Shown: positions 45,077-55,770, numbered from the stretch's first letter. The stretch is DNA of 64,000 nucleotides from Sulfurimonas sp. (GCF_026196735.1 NZ_JAPHUF010000007.1:248001-312000); one strand, 5' to 3'. Translations and numbers: made by a program. The notes: generated from the sequence alone by a model not told the origin.

Positions 45077-46448
45077 AGATAAATTTGTAGAGTACTCATA
45101 TAAAAAAAAAGATATTAAAAATCTTCGTGTAAAAGACGATGACGATTTGGAGTATATGAACTCTGTTAGTTCAGCAATGTTGATGCATACATCATTAAGC
45201 ACTAAGCTAATGTTATGGACAAGTGCATTTGTAATTGTATGGTTGATATATTGGGCTTATAATGCTGATATTGACGCGTTAACCCGCGGTCAAGGTAAAG
45301 TTATTCCTTCTCAACAGATACAAGTAATTCAAAATCTAGAAGGTGGTATTGTTAGTGAAATTCTAGTTAAAGAAGGAGAGGCTGTAAAAAGAGGAGATAT
45401 TCTTATCAAAATTGATGATACAAGTTTTCTCAGTAATTTTGCAGAGAATCAACTTCGCTACAATGAACTTCAAGCAAAAACAACCAGACTTTTAGCCGAA
45501 TCAACCGGCAAGCCGTTTAAAGCATCTAAAAGAATAAAGCAAGAATCACCAGAGCTGATCAAGCATGAACTCTCTTTATACAGAAGTAATAAAGAACAGT
45601 TAGAAAACAATATACTTATTTATAACCGTCGTTTGCAGCAAAAAAGAAATGAGCTTACGGAGGCTCAAGCAAAATTGGTTCAACTTACCAATAATTTCAA
45701 TCTAATCTTAAGAGAAGTGGAACTTAATAAACCATTAGTCAAAAAGGGCATTGTATCGGAGGTGGAATTTCTGCAACTTCAAAGACAAGCAAGCAGTATA
45801 GAAGGCGAAATGAAAGCTATAAGTCTATCTATACCTCGTCTTATTTCTGTGCTGGAAGAACAAAAAAATAATATAAAAGAGGTTGAGTTAGCCTTTAGAA
45901 ATGCAGCAAAAGAGGCATACAATGAGGCTAAGGCTGAAATGGAGAGAATTGAGAGATCAAATATTGCCCGTGAAGACAAGGTAAAGCGTACATTTGTTCG
46001 TTCTCCGGTGGATGGAACAATAAAACAATTATTGGTTAATACTGTCGGTGGTGTCGTTAGACCGGGAATGGATATGCTCGAAATAGTCCCAGTTGATGAT
46101 AAACTTTTAATAGAAGCAAAGGTAAGACCTGCTGATATTGCGTTTTTATTTCCAGGACAAAGAGCAATAGTGAAATTTTCTGCTTATGACTTTGCAATAT
46201 ATGGTTCTCTAAGGGGCACATTAACACACATAAGTGCGGATACCATTATTGACCCAATTGATAAGCAAAGTTATTACCTTGTACGAATTAAAACCGATAA
46301 AAATTACTTGGGCAATGAAAATAAAAAGCTACATGTCATGGTTGGTATGACGGCAGATGTAGATATTATTACAGGAAAGAAAACTGTTTTAGACTACATA
46401 TTGAAACCAATTTTGAGAGCAAAAGAAAATACATTAAGCGAAAGGTGA
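45066..46448 (+). CDS. HlyD-family periplasmic adaptor of type I secretion system
   Basis: 460 residues. A cytoplasmic head of about 50 residues, one membrane helix (LMLWTSAFVIVWLIYWAY), a split lipoyl domain (GKVIPSQQIQVIQNLEGGIV and RSPVDGTIKQLLVNTVGGVV), long coiled coils between, and a beta-barrel end (PGQRAIVKFSAYDFAIYG). It links the ABC transporter to the TolC channel. It resembles LapC. Overlaps the ABC gene by 11 bases. Confidence 0.92.
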   Translation: MSLEDKFVEYSYKKKDIKNLRVKDDDDLEYMNSVSSAMLMHTSLSTKLMLWTSAFVIVWLIYWAYNADIDALTRGQGKVIPSQQIQVIQNLEGGIVSEILVKEGEAVKRGDILIKIDDTSFLSNFAENQLRYNELQAKTTRLLAESTGKPFKASKRIKQESPELIKHELSLYRSNKEQLENNILIYNRRLQQKRNELTEAQAKLVQLTNNFNLILREVELNKPLVKKGIVSEVEFLQLQRQASSIEGEMKAISLSIPRLISVLEEQKNNIKEVELAFRNAAKEAYNEAKAEMERIERSNIAREDKVKRTFVRSPVDGTIKQLLVNTVGGVVRPGMDMLEIVPVDDKLLIEAKVRPADIAFLFPGQRAIVKFSAYDFAIYGSLRGTLTHISADTIIDPIDKQSYYLVRIKTDKNYLGNENKKLHVMVGMTADVDIITGKKTVLDYILKPILRAKENTLSER

Positions 46449-46453
46449 CAGTT

Positions 46454-47065
46454 ATGCAAAAGATAATACTATTTACAAATATGTCTTCTATTAGAAAACA
46501 TTGGGAAAATGCTCTTACACAAACTTATCAAACTGTATGCATAGATGATTGTAACAAACTGGCATCATACTTAAACAAACATACAACGCCAATAATTATA
46601 CTTTTTGATGAGATGAGTGTTGCTGATATTCATAAGTCACTACAAATATTAAAAAAATACAATTTTATATCAGTTTTGCTTTTTAATGCTGCACCGGAAG
46701 TACATCATGCATCTACCCTTTTAGGAGAGGGTATTAGAGGGTATGAAAATTCATACATACATAAAGACAATTTACTAAAAATGATTGAGAGTGTTAACAA
46801 TGGGCACAATTGGCTTTTTAGTGATTTAACGCATTATATTATCAATAAATATATTCAAAAAAATGCTGAAGACGAACCTGACTTTATGCCAACTTTAACG
46901 GAAAAAGAAAAAAGTATCGCACTTATGGTAGCAGATGGATTATCAAATAAAGAGATTGCAAAACTCGAAAGAATAGCCCTCTCAACGGTCAAAGGACACA
47001 TAAGACATATATTTGAAAAAGCAAATGTAACGGATAGAATATCACTTGCGTTAAAATTTAAATAA
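46454..47065 (+). CDS. LuxR-type response regulator in secretion operon
   Basis: 203 residues. The ATG at 46454 (GAAAGG eight bases upstream) is preferred to a GTG at 46445. The N-terminal receiver-like domain keeps an aspartate at the end of a beta strand (IIILFDEMS), but the threonine strand reads LLFNAA, so phosphorylation is uncertain. The C-terminal LuxR HTH has LTEKEKSIALMVADGLSNKEIA and STVKGHIRHIFEKANV. It likely controls the secretion operon or the convergent adhesin gene. The HlyD stop lies just upstream of the ATG. Confidence 0.82.
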   Translation: MQKIILFTNMSSIRKHWENALTQTYQTVCIDDCNKLASYLNKHTTPIIILFDEMSVADIHKSLQILKKYNFISVLLFNAAPEVHHASTLLGEGIRGYENSYIHKDNLLKMIESVNNGHNWLFSDLTHYIINKYIQKNAEDEPDFMPTLTEKEKSIALMVADGLSNKEIAKLERIALSTVKGHIRHIFEKANVTDRISLALKFK

Positions 47066-47142
47066 TAAGCCTCACAACTCAAAGTTTTTAATTAATATTT
47101 GCGATAATTTAGAAGGAAAAATTTAAATAGTTTGTGAAGTAG

Positions 47143-47166
47143 ATTCCCACGCTTTTGCGTGGGAAT
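47143..47166. terminator. Bidirectional terminator between luxR and adhesin genes
   Basis: A 10-bp perfect stem (ATTCCCACGC/GCGTGGGAAT) with a TTTT loop between the convergent stop codons at 47065 and 47182; GC-rich arms in AT-rich DNA. Confidence 0.75.
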
Positions 47167-47181
47167 TAGTAAAACTATAAC

Positions 47182-50100
47182 CTAGTCTACATCAATTGGT
47201 ATTTCAATATCAATCAATAATTGTACACTAGTATCAGCTACATTGGTGTATGTGTTATAACCACTTTCAGTTACTGTAGGAGATGTGTCGACTACCCAAC
47301 CGTTAGCAGCTATGTCATTGACTGAATCACCTGCATCGCCTGTGATTTTAAGTACATTATCGGCATCGGATAACTCAATAACATCAGCTAATGTAATATT
47401 TGATAAATCGTGATTACCAACAGTTAAGTCTATCTCATCTAAAGAATCTGGTATGCCAGTTTCAATAGTACTAGTATCATTATCAAGATCAAAATCATTA
47501 GCTTGATCTACTAATGCTTCTACATCAATTGTGCCCTCAGCAGAAGTATCAAAAGTAAGAGTCTGATTTTCAAAATTGATTTCAAAGTTGTCTAAATACC
47601 ACACCTCAGCCCAACTATCCCCGCCTTTAGTGTTAGAATCTAAAGAGACATCTACTTTACCATCTTCATCAGCTATAACTTGCATAACTACATGGTATAC
47701 ACCATCGCCGCTAGTTGCATAAAGTGTTTGCGCAGAATCATTTGCTGTAATCTCTATAGAATCGTTACTATTCCAACTATAATATTTGCCTGGTTGATTT
47801 AGTATTAAATCAAATTCTACTGAGACTTCTAGATTTGCATAATCGCTACCCAAATCAAACTCTCTATGTACTACAGTGTTTTCATCAAATGGACCAAATT
47901 TATTTTTCGATAAATCCCAGTCGCCACTAGCACTAAATCCACCTTTTGTGTAGTCCCAGCTCCAGCCTTCATTATCCCAGTTAGAAAAATCTTGCGATAC
48001 AAGATTGCTAACATTAGCGGTTACAACTCCTGTAATATCATTAACACTAACTTCCAAAGTTTTCATATCAGAAGCACCGAACTGATCTGTCACTCTTACA
48101 TCTAAATTGTACGATGGAGCAAGTTCGTAATCTAAAGATTGACCATCTTTTACAAAAATACTCCCATTATTGTCAATATCAAAGATACCGTAATCATTAT
48201 CTAATGAGTATGTTAAGACAGCACCCGCATCAACATCATCACCAACAACATTTCCAACTATGCCAGATGTAGTTTCGTTAAAACTAGTAGCTGCATAAAG
48301 CTGTACATTATCAAGAAGTGGACCGTAATTGTCTGAAGATTCCTCGGCAAACATCAATGTATTTGCACCATCTACAGCATCTACTTCAAAAGTAAATGTT
48401 TTCCATGTGCCATCAGTTTCATGCATATCTGCTTCAGTAATAGATGCTATTTGAGTACCATTCCAAAGAACTATAAATGCATTGTCTTTTGTTGCCGCAT
48501 CTCTTGTTGCTGCATCAAAATTTAAGATGAATTTTCCTTCTTTTAAATTAAGTGTTTGTGATAATGTATCAACCACTCCGTTATAGTCTAGCTCTGCATG
48601 CTGATCACCATCTGACGCAGCATAACCGTATGTGCTAAGGTGATCCCATATTTCAACTTGATCTGCAGCTACCCAACCTGGAACTCCAGTTGCAAAATGT
48701 GCCCATGTTCCTGATGAAATATCAGGATTTTCAAAACTTCCATTAACAACTAGATTATCTCCACCGAACACGCTAAGAGTTGGTGCATCATTTGTACCTT
48801 GTATTTCAACTACTACAGGTTGTGTATCTGTAGCACCATGCTCATCAGTTACAAGAACATTAAATACTTCAGTAACAATTTGATTTTCATTAAGCGCTTC
48901 TGTCGCTGGTAAATCATTGTTTAGAGTATATGTCCATGTTCCAGTTGTAGAGTCTATAGTAAATGTTCCATATGTGTCACTTGGATCTATTACGCTCCAT
49001 GTCAATATTGCTCCATTGTCTTCATCGGTTGCGTCTAAGTCTCCAGAGACTGTAGGTATTCCATCTACTACAACACCTGAGTCAGTTGTTCCGGCTTCAA
49101 TAACAGACGCTGCTGCTTCGGCTCTAAAGTCAAAGTTTTCAGATGAGAATGCTATATATTCTCCCTCTGCCTCAATATTACCTATTTTGAGTTCTGGTTG
49201 GAATATATACTCGATACCTTGATCCCACCAATATATCTCAATATCGTGAAATCCATCACTATCTAAGCTAAAGCTATGATAATGAGTTTGAGGTGATTGA
49301 TTAGCAGTTCTTGTTGCAACCGCCGTACCATCAATAATTATCTGGTACCCATCATCTGATAAAATTTTAAATGTATACTCACCGGCATCAAGTTCAACTT
49401 GACCTGTTAAACGAACTCCACCATCACTAGTATTGCCTGGATCAGCACTTAGAGTATGTGCATCAGCTTTGAGAAATGTTTGTAAACTCTCATCTGTAGA
49501 AACATGATATGTATCACCGTTTGAAAAGCCATGTGTTGTAATACCTAGTTCTCCATAATCAATATTTGTAGCTCTAAAGGTTGCATCTGGATCTTGATCC
49601 AAGATTTTTGCTTGAAAATCAGCTAAACTGTGAATTTGACTTCCTATGCCATAATACTCTCCGTTTAATCCGTTAAAGATATTAGGATTTGTACTATCTG
49701 TAATCTCTGGTGCATCATTTGTACCCGTTACAGTAATGGTAACTGTTTTTACTTCTGACATTGATGCTTCATTATTACTATCACCATCTAAAGGTGCACC
49801 GCTGTTATCTAAAGCATAATAATCAAACGAGACTGTTGCTGTTTGACCAGCTGCTAAAGCATTAAAGTTACCACTCATAGTGTAAGAACCATCGCTGTTC
49901 ACTTCTATATTTAAATCGGTTACTCCCGGGGCACCTGTAACTGAAGGCTCACCATTCATATGATAAGTATGTAAGTCATTAAAATCATCATCTACAAGTG
50001 TTTCTGAAAGAGTTCCTGCAAATGTAGTTAATACATCTGTTTGATCAAAATCTGTCAAAGGATCTCCAGAGCTAGTTGTTTCAAGTAACTCTTCACTAAT

Positions 50101-52854
50101 ATCACTTACAATCGGCTGATCATTAGTACCAGTGATAGTTAATGTAACAGTTTTAGGTTCTGATATTGAAGATTCATCGTTATCTGTTCCAGTTCCAACA
50201 CCGTTATTGTCAACTGCATAATAGTCAAATGTTACGGTAGCTGTCTCACCCGCTGCTAAAGCGTTGAAATTACCTGTAACTGTATAATCTCCATCTGTAT
50301 CAACAACTACATTAAGCCCTGTAATAAGAGCTGGGTCTATAGCTTCTGACGCTACATCTGCTGTCTCTGCGCTGAGGAAATACTCATGTGTATCATTTGT
50401 ATCATCGTCTTGAGCTGTTGCCAAGCTTGCATTAAATGTTGTAAGAACATCATCTTGTGTATCATCCACACCATTTTGGTAAGCATCGTCATCATGTGAT
50501 TCATAGATTGCAGTTGCGGCAATAATAACTTCTTGTGAAACATTTCCTACTGTTTGAATATCAGTTACAGTACCACCCGATACATGTTGAATGTTTAATG
50601 CCGAATCTACAACTGTATCTCCAGAATTCATAACACCGAAAGTTATCGTATGAGTACCGGCTGTTGTAAAAGTGTGACTCAGTATTGTGTTTCCATTAAC
50701 ATCAGTATCAAAAACATCTTCAAGTGTTGTTAATACACCATCAATAACAACAAATGAAAAATCATTATAATAACTACTGTCATTTTCAGCATCAAAGAAA
50801 TCCCAGTTAAAACTAACAGTCTCATTCGCAGCACTTGTTAAAGTAAACTTAATCGCCGAACCGTCAGTAGGAGAAGAACCAGTGTTTGAAATACCCATCT
50901 CGGCTAATGCTTCAATGGTAGCCAGAGTAGCCCCGCTAGCAACTAAACTCCAAAGTGAAACCTCTTCACCATTCGCATTTATGTCACTTACTATCGGCTG
51001 ATCATTAGTACCGGTAATAGTAAAGGTAATAGTAGCCGGCTCAGATGTGTCAGACTCATCATACGGGTTTGCAGGGTCTGTCCCAACTCCACTATCATCA
51101 ACTGCATAGTAGTTCACTGTAACTGTTGCTGTTTCACCGGCAGCCAATGCACCGAAATTTCCTACTATTTCATAATTAGCTGAATGTGGAGTTGCATCTT
51201 CATACGCATTATCTGTTAAAGTAATACTCTCAATAGTAACATCAACTGGTGAATCTATTGTTATACTTTCTTCATCTACAACAAATACATGTGTATCGTT
51301 TGTATCAACATCATATACACTTAACTCACCTGTTAAAACATTGTTTCCATCATCTGTTGTATCATCTACAAGAGGCACATCTGTATCGTCATGAGTTTCA
51401 TAAATAATATTGTAAGTATTTACAAAATCTTCAAGAAGATTTGCAGCATAAATTTTCATATTAGCAACCACATTAGAAGGACCACCGTTGTTAAGATAAT
51501 AATCTAATGGAATTGTTGAATATATAACAGTACCTTCTCCATAAGTGTATGCAAAAGTAACTACATGTGAAGGGTCTCCATCAGTCATAAGAACTTCCGC
51601 CCCCTCAGGTAAACTTTCTAAATCAACATATCCATGGTTGGAAGATGTTCCGCCATCTAAAGATGTATCATCAATGTCTCCACCAACGCCAGTTTCTAAA
51701 TCATCATCAATTATTTCAATCTCGTCGTCATTTCCAAAATATCTATGAAAAACTATAGAACCTCCGTCTGGAAGTATTAGTGAACCACCTGTAACATATC
51801 TATCATGTATAATTAAAGTCATCCCACTATTAACAGCATCAGCTATACTTCCTAGCTGACTAAGATATTCCGATCCGTAACTTGAATTGCTTGGATTTTG
51901 AACATAAAGAGTATCTATACCTTCAAGTTCTGCAGAACTAAGGTGAAATAGTTGAATATCATCCAAACCAGCAGCATTAATACTTTCGACTTGTGTACTA
52001 ACTCCTTCTCCCTGATTCATATCGTAGTATCCAACAACACCACCTGTTGATTCACCATTTATATTTATATCAGCAACATACGGCTGATCATTAGTACCGG
52101 CAACTGTAATAGTAACAGTAGCTGGATCACTTTCAAAACCTTCTGGAGTGTGAGTTTCTACAGTCTTATATGTAAAAGTAACATCTCTTGTCTCGCCAAC
52201 ACCTAAATCTTGGAAATCATCTTCAGTATTGTAAATATATCTACCATCAGGAAGCAAGATAAGAGAACCTTCGCTTGGTCCATCTACTAAAACAAAATGA
52301 AAAGGGTTTCCATCAGCATCATGACCTAAAAGTTGTCCAACAACATTATTTGGATTATCTTCCATTGCCGTATTGAAAGCATCTTGGGCTGTTGGAGCAT
52401 TATCATTTGTTTGATCATCCATCGTACCGACATCAACACCATCTAAACCTGCAAGGCCAGGGTTTGGACCTCTACCAAAACCCTGCACACTTGATTCAGC
52501 AACGATGTCACTAGGAGTAAATTTTCCGCTTCCTTCAGCAGCCTCTTCACCGGCTGCTGTCTCTAAATTAAATATATCAGCTAAGTTTTTATCACTAGCC
52601 AAGCTATCCATAACATCTGCACCGGCAATAACAGAACCATCTGTTAAAACTCTAAAGATACCATCATACGCAGTTGCTTCGGGAAGAGCCGTGTACTTAA
52701 CCTGAAATAGCGCTTCAGGATCGACACTGATAATCTGCTCACCCTCATATATGAAACCATCATACGCTGGCTCACGCGCAACACCGTCAATACCGATAAT
52801 CTTAACAGAACCTTCAGAAACCTGAACCTGTCCAATTGTTTTTCCACTAGCCAT
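47182..52854 (-). CDS. Giant LapA-like surface adhesin with retention module
   Basis: 1,890 residues, strongly acidic. Residues 1-110 match the LapA-type retention module (GSVKIIGIDGVAREPAYDG), with a TAAG at 99-102 where LapG cuts in Pseudomonas. VCBS/cadherin-like repeats follow, each with a GTNDQP or GTNDAP signature near residues 257, 618, 913, 1046 and 1356. A PA14-like domain is at about 1058-1230, a DUF642-like carbohydrate-binding segment (NGSFENPD) at about 1368-1518, and the C-terminus carries ADVIELSDADN. No RTX nonapeptides are seen. It is probably exported by the convergent type I system and tethered at the outer membrane. GGAGGTG lies before the ATG. Confidence 0.85.
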   Translation of the reverse strand: MASGKTIGQVQVSEGSVKIIGIDGVAREPAYDGFIYEGEQIISVDPEALFQVKYTALPEATAYDGIFRVLTDGSVIAGADVMDSLASDKNLADIFNLETAAGEEAAEGSGKFTPSDIVAESSVQGFGRGPNPGLAGLDGVDVGTMDDQTNDNAPTAQDAFNTAMEDNPNNVVGQLLGHDADGNPFHFVLVDGPSEGSLILLPDGRYIYNTEDDFQDLGVGETRDVTFTYKTVETHTPEGFESDPATVTITVAGTNDQPYVADININGESTGGVVGYYDMNQGEGVSTQVESINAAGLDDIQLFHLSSAELEGIDTLYVQNPSNSSYGSEYLSQLGSIADAVNSGMTLIIHDRYVTGGSLILPDGGSIVFHRYFGNDDEIEIIDDDLETGVGGDIDDTSLDGGTSSNHGYVDLESLPEGAEVLMTDGDPSHVVTFAYTYGEGTVIYSTIPLDYYLNNGGPSNVVANMKIYAANLLEDFVNTYNIIYETHDDTDVPLVDDTTDDGNNVLTGELSVYDVDTNDTHVFVVDEESITIDSPVDVTIESITLTDNAYEDATPHSANYEIVGNFGALAAGETATVTVNYYAVDDSGVGTDPANPYDESDTSEPATITFTITGTNDQPIVSDINANGEEVSLWSLVASGATLATIEALAEMGISNTGSSPTDGSAIKFTLTSAANETVSFNWDFFDAENDSSYYNDFSFVVIDGVLTTLEDVFDTDVNGNTILSHTFTTAGTHTITFGVMNSGDTVVDSALNIQHVSGGTVTDIQTVGNVSQEVIIAATAIYESHDDDAYQNGVDDTQDDVLTTFNASLATAQDDDTNDTHEYFLSAETADVASEAIDPALITGLNVVVDTDGDYTVTGNFNALAAGETATVTFDYYAVDNNGVGTGTDNDESSISEPKTVTLTITGTNDQPIVSDISEELLETTSSGDPLTDFDQTDVLTTFAGTLSETLVDDDFNDLHTYHMNGEPSVTGAPGVTDLNIEVNSDGSYTMSGNFNALAAGQTATVSFDYYALDNSGAPLDGDSNNEASMSEVKTVTITVTGTNDAPEITDSTNPNIFNGLNGEYYGIGSQIHSLADFQAKILDQDPDATFRATNIDYGELGITTHGFSNGDTYHVSTDESLQTFLKADAHTLSADPGNTSDGGVRLTGQVELDAGEYTFKILSDDGYQIIIDGTAVATRTANQSPQTHYHSFSLDSDGFHDIEIYWWDQGIEYIFQPELKIGNIEAEGEYIAFSSENFDFRAEAAASVIEAGTTDSGVVVDGIPTVSGDLDATDEDNGAILTWSVIDPSDTYGTFTIDSTTGTWTYTLNNDLPATEALNENQIVTEVFNVLVTDEHGATDTQPVVVEIQGTNDAPTLSVFGGDNLVVNGSFENPDISSGTWAHFATGVPGWVAADQVEIWDHLSTYGYAASDGDQHAELDYNGVVDTLSQTLNLKEGKFILNFDAATRDAATKDNAFIVLWNGTQIASITEADMHETDGTWKTFTFEVDAVDGANTLMFAEESSDNYGPLLDNVQLYAATSFNETTSGIVGNVVGDDVDAGAVLTYSLDNDYGIFDIDNNGSIFVKDGQSLDYELAPSYNLDVRVTDQFGASDMKTLEVSVNDITGVVTANVSNLVSQDFSNWDNEGWSWDYTKGGFSASGDWDLSKNKFGPFDENTVVHREFDLGSDYANLEVSVEFDLILNQPGKYYSWNSNDSIEITANDSAQTLYATSGDGVYHVVMQVIADEDGKVDVSLDSNTKGGDSWAEVWYLDNFEINFENQTLTFDTSAEGTIDVEALVDQANDFDLDNDTSTIETGIPDSLDEIDLTVGNHDLSNITLADVIELSDADNVLKITGDAGDSVNDIAANGWVVDTSPTVTESGYNTYTNVADTSVQLLIDIEIPIDVD

Positions 52855-53015
52855 AACACACCTCCAAAATATAATTATAACTGCATGTTAACATATGTGT
52901 TTTAGTATGTAAATAGTACTTTGGTATTATTCTACAATTAAAGAACATATTAGTGTTTGTAATTGTTTTTTTATATTAATAAAACTTTTGATTTGTTAAA
53001 GAAAAAGGGAACTTG

Positions 53016-53032
53016 CTCTCCAAGATGGAGAG
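53016..53032 (-). terminator. Possible terminator of pepA
   Basis: Stem CTCTCC/GGAGAG (loop AAGAT) about 20 bases after the pepA stop on the minus strand, followed there by CAAGTTCCCTTTTTCTT. A short stem but a fair T-run. Confidence 0.5.
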
Positions 53033-53051
53033 ACTTAAGTTTTGGTTTAGG

Positions 53052-54464
53052 TTATATAGTTTTTAAAAAATGACTCATTAAACGGACGCCGGCACCGGTT
53101 CCGCCGTAAACATTACAATCCCATGGTGATTCCGTATAAGCAGAACCTGCAATATCAAAATGCATCCATCTGTTTTTATTTTCTTCTTTAATGAATTTAT
53201 CTAAAAACATACCTGCAGTAATAGCACCGCCAAAAGGCTTTGAAGCAACATTTGAAATATCTGCTATCTCACTTTTTAGAAGTTTTTTTAGGTGTTTGTT
53301 AAATGGAAGAGAGCTGATAAGTTCACCAGAAGCCGTCCCGGCCTTTGACATGTCATGCTTTAATTTATGAGAATGTCCCATAAGACCTGTAGTGTACTGA
53401 CCAAGAGCTACCATACATGCACCTGTAAGTGTTGCAAAGTCAAAGATATAGTCAGCTTTAACTGTGTCTTGTGCATAAGATAAAACATCAGCTAAAACCA
53501 AACGGCCTTCAGCATCTGTGTTTCTAACTTCAATAGTAGTTCCACTTCTTGATACAAGAACATCATCAGGTTTGTAAGCATCACCGCTTATCATATTTTC
53601 AACTGCACCGACAAAAGCGTGAATCTCAACATCAAGTTTTAACTCACTTGCAGCTTTAATCATACCTAAAACAGCACATGCGCCGGCTTTATCCATTTTC
53701 ATAGTAACCATTGAAGTAGCAGGTTTTAAGCTAAGTCCGCCACTGTCATAAGTTAAGCCTTTTCCAATAAGGGATATAACTTTTTTAGGATTTGCAGGTT
53801 TGTATGCTAGATGAATCAATGCACTTCCGTGAACTGATGCGCGGCCAACAGCAAGCATAGCACCCATGTTCTCTTTTGCAAGACCTTCTTCATGAAGTAT
53901 ATTGCACTCTAAAGAGTTGTCGTTTGCAAGTTTCATAGCTAAAGCAACCATAGTTTGGGGATTTACTTCTTGAGGAGCATTATTTACAATATCACGAGTA
54001 AAACAAGTGGCATTTGCCACTATAAGTGCTTCATTGAAAGTTGTTTGCAGTTCGTCAAAATCAAGTTCATTGGCAGCTAGAGAGATCTCTTTTAAAGTCA
54101 TCTCTTTTGGCTCAGATTTATAATTATTGAACTCATAGCCACCCAAAACAATACCTTCAACTAATCCAGTTAAGGAAGAGTTGCTTGCAACACTTATCTT
54201 TGCACTTTTATAATTTGAAGTTTTGAGTACTTTTATCATGCATGCAACGGCACTTCTTATCTCATCGTTCTTCTTTTTTTCTACACCACAAAACAAAATT
54301 CTTTTTTCATATAAAAAACATGTAGAATCTTGTTCTGCTTTAAAACCGGCACTCTCTAGTGTTTGGCTGTATTCATGCTCTGCTAAATCGTTAGGTGCTA
54401 AAAATTCTACCAATATCTCTGAGTCTATATCAGATATATTCTTGTTTATTAGTTCAATATTCAT
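53052..54464 (-). CDS. pepA: Leucyl aminopeptidase (M17 family)
   Basis: 470 residues. Two-metal aminopeptidase that removes N-terminal residues from peptides in the cytoplasm; some relatives also bind DNA. The catalytic domain has IGKGLTYDSGGLSLKP near residue 233 (Lys and Asp ligands) and the family signature NTDAEGRLVLAD near 315. It is a single-gene unit next to the adhesin gene. Confidence 0.95.
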   Translation of the reverse strand: MNIELINKNISDIDSEILVEFLAPNDLAEHEYSQTLESAGFKAEQDSTCFLYEKRILFCGVEKKKNDEIRSAVACMIKVLKTSNYKSAKISVASNSSLTGLVEGIVLGGYEFNNYKSEPKEMTLKEISLAANELDFDELQTTFNEALIVANATCFTRDIVNNAPQEVNPQTMVALAMKLANDNSLECNILHEEGLAKENMGAMLAVGRASVHGSALIHLAYKPANPKKVISLIGKGLTYDSGGLSLKPATSMVTMKMDKAGACAVLGMIKAASELKLDVEIHAFVGAVENMISGDAYKPDDVLVSRSGTTIEVRNTDAEGRLVLADVLSYAQDTVKADYIFDFATLTGACMVALGQYTTGLMGHSHKLKHDMSKAGTASGELISSLPFNKHLKKLLKSEIADISNVASKPFGGAITAGMFLDKFIKEENKNRWMHFDIAGSAYTESPWDCNVYGGTGAGVRLMSHFLKTI

Positions 54465-54567
54465 ATTATTCCTATATTAGTTTATTTTAAATGCGGATGA
54501 TAACCAAAAGTGTATAAAGTTGAGTTAATATTTTCATCTAATATATTTTCATAAACTCTTTTAATCA

Positions 54568-55770
54568 TCAATCATCAAAGTGCAGTAAATCTTTAGCTTG
54601 AATCATATCTTTATCGCCTCGACCGGATAGATTTACGATAATTAATTTATCTTTTATATTTGGTAGTTTTTTTAGATATGCAACCGCATGTGCACTTTCA
54701 AGAGCAGGGATAATTCCCTCTTTTTGAGAAAGCCATACAAAAGCATCGAGTGCTTCTTTGTCAGTAATAAAATCATAACTAACTGATTTGTTGTCTTTAT
54801 GAAAAGAGTGCTCTGGACCTATGCCTGGATAATCAAGTCCGGCACTGATTGAGTGAGCTTCTTGTACTTGACCGTCATCATCTTGGAGTAAGTAGCTCAT
54901 TTGACCATGTAAAACACCTGGGCGACCTTGATTTAATGAGCATCCATGCTCTTTTGAGTCTATACCGTGCCCGCCAGCTTCAATACCTATGCATTCAACT
55001 TCCTCATCTTCTAAAAAGTGTTGAAACATCCCTATTGCGTTTGAACCACCGCCAATACATGCAATAACATGATCCGGAAGACGATTTTCTTTTTCTAGTA
55101 TCTGTGCTCTTGTTTCATAACCTATGATAGCTTGAAAATCTCGAACCATCATAGGATATGGATGAGGACCGGCAACAGTTCCTATGATATAAAAAGTGTC
55201 TCTTGCATTAGTCACCCAGTGGCGAATTGCATCGTTCATGGCATCTTTTAAACTTCTTGAACCACTCTCAACCGCATTTACTTTAGCACCGAGAAGTTTC
55301 ATGCGAAAAACATTAAGTTCTTGTCTTACAGCATCTTTTGCACCCATAAAGATTTCACACTCTAAATCTAAAAGCGCACAGATTGTAGCAGTAGCAACAC
55401 CGTGTTGACCGGCACCGGTTTCAGCAATGATTTTTTTATAACCAAGTCTTTTTGCCATAAGTCCTTGAGCTATAACATTATTTACTTTATGAGCGCCGGT
55501 ATGGTTTAAATCTTCTCTTTTAAAGTAAATCTTTGCACCAAGCTCTTTTGACATGTTCTCAGCATAGTAAAGTGGAGAAGGGCGACCTACATAATCTTTG
55601 AGGTAGTAATGTACTTCTTCCCAAAAATCTTTGTCAAATCTAATCGCATCATATTCATCACGAAGTTTTAAAAGTGCAGGCATAAGAGTTTCTGGAACAT
55701 ATCTGCCGCCAAAAATTCCAAAATGTCCATTTTTATCAGGATCAAACTTTGAAGGAGAGGGTATATACAT
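54568..55770 (-). CDS. trpB: Tryptophan synthase beta subunit
   Basis: 400 residues. PLP enzyme that joins indole and serine to tryptophan. Lysine of the Schiff base in [15 protein letters not shown] near residue 92; the phosphate-binding loop is [12 protein letters not shown] near 240. It lies apart from other trp genes, with no trpA in the window, and is preceded by apt with a one-base overlap. The last codons are near a 100-base gap before pepA. Confidence 0.96.
   Translation of the reverse strand: MYIPSPSKFDPDKNGHFGIFGGRYVPETLMPALLKLRDEYDAIRFDKDFWEEVHYYLKDYVGRPSPLYYAENMSKELGAKIYFKREDLNHTGAHKVNNVIAQGLMAKRLGYKKIIAETGAGQHGVATATICALLDLECEIFMGAKDAVRQELNVFRMKLLGAKVNAVESGSRSLKDAMNDAIRHWVTNARDTFYIIGTVAGPHPYPMMVRDFQAIIGYETRAQILEKENRLPDHVIACIGGGSNAIGMFQHFLEDEEVECIGIEAGGHGIDSKEHGCSLNQGRPGVLHGQMSYLLQDDDGQVQEAHSISAGLDYPGIGPEHSFHKDNKSVSYDFITDKEALDAFVWLSQKEGIIPALESAHAVAYLKKLPNIKDKLIIVNLSGRGDKDMIQAKDLLHFDD

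Noticed and set aside
48917-49222. Open frames on the plus strand within the adhesin gene.
   Set aside because: They are mirror images of the acidic repeat coding, without ribosome-binding sites; the minus frame has clear domains throughout.
47182-52854. Calling the adhesin an RTX toxin because it is paired with a type I exporter.
   Set aside because: No GGxGxDxxx nonapeptides or toxin domain are visible; the retention module marks a LapA-like adhesin.
47182-52854. A CRISPR-like or tandem DNA repeat array in the adhesin.
   Set aside because: The repeats are at protein level (VCBS/cadherin-like) and have diverged at DNA level; no regular spacer pattern was seen.
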